Shown here piece by piece: positions 41,344-43,039 of a stretch of DNA of 43,039 nt. The position numbers and the translations under genes are program-made. The notes beneath the pieces were generated by a model. It made no database searches and was not told where the DNA came from. It worked only from the letters and a program-made list of their open reading frames with translations. The stretch's first letter is position 1. Every line of letters starts with the position of its first letter. The stretch comes from JBBAEV01 sp041655735 (GTDB lineage Bacteria > Bacillota_I > Bacilli_A > RF39 > UBA660). Location of the stretch: positions 1 to 43,039 of the forward strand of contig JBBAEV010000006.1 in assembly GCA_041655735.1 (NCBI GenBank), in the 5' to 3' direction.

Positions 41344-43039
41344 TTTTACCACCTGTTTTTTTTAGATATATCATAAGAATAGATATATCTGCGGGATTAA
41401 CCCCACTTATACGAGATGCTTGTCCAATAGATGAGGGTTTTATTTCTTTTAATTTTTGTTTTGCTTCATTAGCAAGGTTGTGTATATTATCATAATTAAT
41501 ATCTAAAGGTATTTTTTTACTTTCTAATTCTAACATTTTTTCTACTTCTTTTTGTGCTTTTTTTATGTATCCTTCATATTTAATATTTATTTCTATCTGA
41601 TCAAGAATATCTTTGTCAACCTCTATTTTTAATAGTTCCTTTATATGTTCACCTATTATTTCTGGTCTTTTTAATAAATCTATTAGATATATTCCGTCTT
41701 TTAAAGGTGAACTTTCTATTGATTCTAAAAATTCATTATTCTCTTGGTTAGGGGTTATCTTAGTGCTTGATAAAAGCGTAATCAATTCATTTGTTTTCTT
41801 TTTCTTTTTTAAAAATCTATTGTAAATTTTATCATTTATTAACTCTACCTTATGCCCATATTCTCTTAATCTTAAATCAGCATTGTCATGTCTTAATAAT
41901 AACCGGTGCTCAGCTCTTGATGTAAGTAAGCGATAAGGTTCTTTAGTACCTTTAGTAACTAAATCATCTATTAAAACGCCTACATAAGCTTCGTTTCTTT
42001 TTAAGATTAATGGTTGTTTATTCTCTAATTTTAAGGATGCATTAATCCCGGCCATTAATCCTTGGCATGCTGCCTCTTCATAACCACTAGTACCATTTAT
42101 TTGCCCTGCAGTATAAAGATTTTCTATTATTTTAGTTTCTAAACTGGGCCATATTTGAGTGGGATATATTGCATCATACTCAATAGCATAAGCATATTTT
42201 AATATTTTTACATTTTCTAACCCTGGAAGACTATGAACCATTTCATCTTGTATTTCATGAGGCATACTAGTAGAAAATCCTTGTAAATAAATATCATTAT
42301 AGTATTTACTTTCTGGTTCTAGGAATAATTGATGTCTTTCTTTATTAGCAAATCTAACCACTTTATCTTCAATAGAAGGACAATATCGGGGCCCTATACC
42401 TTCAATATCATCTCTTCCTCCATAAATGCTTGACTTATTTAAATTTTTTTTAATGATGTCATGAGTCTTTTGGTTAGTATATATTAAGTAGCAAGGTTCT
42501 TGATACTTAGGATTATAGGTCGGTTCCCCTTCAATACTAAAAGCCCATTGTTCAGAGTCTCCTAATTGAACGGTGGTCTTAGAAAAATCAATAGTTAGTT
42601 TATCAAGTCTTTGGGGAGTTCCCGTTTTTAATCTTAGTATTTTAAAACCATATCTTTTTAAGTTATCACTTAAATTTTCTGATGGCTTTTGATTATTAGG
42701 TCCTTTTCTTGTTCTTGTGCTTCCCACAATTATATCAGCCTTCATATATGTGCCTGTTGTAAGAATTACTATTTGGCTATATATCTTCTTCCCTGATTCT
42801 AATACTACCCCTTTTACTTTTTTATCTTCTATAATTAAGTCGTCTACCATATCCTCTAATAAATCTAAATTGCTTTGTTTTTTTAATGTTTTTAACATCT
42901 CTTTAGGATATGTTATTTTATCAGCTTGAGCTCTAAGAGCTCTTACAGCAGGTCCTTTTTTAGTATTTAGCATCTTCATTTGAATTTGTGCTTTATCAGT
43001 GTTTTTTGCCATTTCTCCACCTAAAGCATCTATTTCTCT
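41336..43039 (-). CDS. mnmG: tRNA uridine-5-carboxymethylaminomethyl(34) synthesis protein MnmG, partial
   Basis: An FAD-dependent enzyme that, with MnmE, modifies the wobble uridine of certain tRNAs. The gene runs off the right edge; 567 codons are visible and roughly 60 N-terminal residues including the FAD-binding GxGxxG are missing. Visible motifs are LNTKKGPAVRALRAQADK, TTGTYMKADI, LKTGTPQRL, GQINGTSGYEEAACQGLMAG, LTSRAEHRLLLRHDNADLRL and the C-terminal SSIGQASRISGVNPADI. Its stop overlaps the rsmG start. Replication-origin genes are expected beyond it. Confidence 0.97.
   Translation of the reverse strand, partial: REIDALGGEMAKNTDKAQIQMKMLNTKKGPAVRALRAQADKITYPKEMLKTLKKQSNLDLLEDMVDDLIIEDKKVKGVVLESGKKIYSQIVILTTGTYMKADIIVGSTRTRKGPNNQKPSENLSDNLKRYGFKILRLKTGTPQRLDKLTIDFSKTTVQLGDSEQWAFSIEGEPTYNPKYQEPCYLIYTNQKTHDIIKKNLNKSSIYGGRDDIEGIGPRYCPSIEDKVVRFANKERHQLFLEPESKYYNDIYLQGFSTSMPHEIQDEMVHSLPGLENVKILKYAYAIEYDAIYPTQIWPSLETKIIENLYTAGQINGTSGYEEAACQGLMAGINASLKLENKQPLILKRNEAYVGVLIDDLVTKGTKEPYRLLTSRAEHRLLLRHDNADLRLREYGHKVELINDKIYNRFLKKKKKTNELITLLSSTKITPNQENNEFLESIESSPLKDGIYLIDLLKRPEIIGEHIKELLKIEVDKDILDQIEINIKYEGYIKKAQKEVEKMLELESKKIPLDINYDNIHNLANEAKQKLKEIKPSSIGQASRISGVNPADISILMIYLKKTGGKNE

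Noticed and set aside
37460..43039. Search for parS, Noc sites and DnaA boxes near the partition genes
   Set aside because: No parS palindrome near TGTTNCACGTGAAACA, no clear Noc site and no cluster of TTATCCACA found by eye; the origin is probably to the right of the window.
1..43039. tRNA, rRNA, CRISPR arrays
   Set aside because: Intergenic gaps are short; none shows a cloverleaf, rRNA segments or regularly spaced repeats of CRISPR size.

Overview
The window is a very AT-rich stretch of a Bacillota (Firmicutes) chromosome. It carries endospore genes (spoIIID, spoIIQ, spoIID, spoIIR, gerQ) and uses TGA as a normal stop codon, so it is not a Mycoplasma-type genome. Gene order follows Bacillus subtilis closely: mnmG-rsmG-noc-soj-spo0J, DUF951-ychF-rpsF-ssb-rpsR, argS-rpoE, prfA-prmC-spoIIR-mntP, and spoIID-spoIIQ-spoIIID-mbl. 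My best guess, by inference, is an uncultured spore-forming lineage of Bacilli near the RF39/Erysipelotrichia groups. The right end lies near the replication origin: mnmG runs off the edge and dnaA would be expected further right. Nearly all genes are on the minus strand, which would be co-directional with replication away from that origin. The exceptions are agrBD, a spore-type penicillin-binding protein, gerQ and lemA.

Layout, left to right. 1-1608: an apparent small insertion downstream of secA, holding a metallo-beta-lactamase-fold gene and a deaminase gene. It is bounded by a second, fragmentary copy of the secA 3' end and by phased repeats resembling recombinase arm sites. 1609-6268: secA, an unknown HExxH protein, hpf and a cold-shock gene. 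6269-9346: a complete agr-type peptide quorum-sensing locus, with agrB and a 40-residue agrD on plus and agrC/agrA convergent on minus. 9368-13668: wecA/tagO-like, mbl, spoIIID, spoIIQ, spoIID and ywzB (cell shape, wall and sporulation). 13675-18635: rpiB, tdk, rpmE, an SGNH hydrolase, murA, fba and mntP. 18683-23573: spoIIR, prmC, prfA, rpoE, argS and ywiB. 23695-27501: spore PBP, DUF1450, pduL, gerQ and lemA. 27518-32569: ung, an alanine/sodium symporter, rlmH, walJ, dnaB and rplI. 32654-36613: rpsR, ssb, rpsF, ychF, an AbgT transporter and DUF951. 36603-43039: an MscS channel, parB, parA, noc, rsmG and mnmG.

Points that stand out. (a) The left secA tail differs from the real one only at synonymous third positions and the stop codon, as expected if an element carrying its own secA tail recombined into secA. 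(b) The agrD gene has a Cys-centred core followed by an EPKxP tail. (c) Several junctions, notably spoIID/spoIIQ, spoIIQ/spoIIID and prmC/spoIIR, have inverted repeats that would hide the ribosome-binding site on read-through RNA. For spoIIID, and more weakly spoIIQ, a transcript from the gene's own promoter would lack the upstream arm, suggesting a way to insulate genes active in different sporulation compartments. (d) The thymidine kinase has serine where the catalytic glutamate is expected, and Noc carries a roughly 200-residue low-complexity insertion and lacks the usual membrane-targeting N-terminus. No tRNA, rRNA, CRISPR array, transposase or integrase was found.
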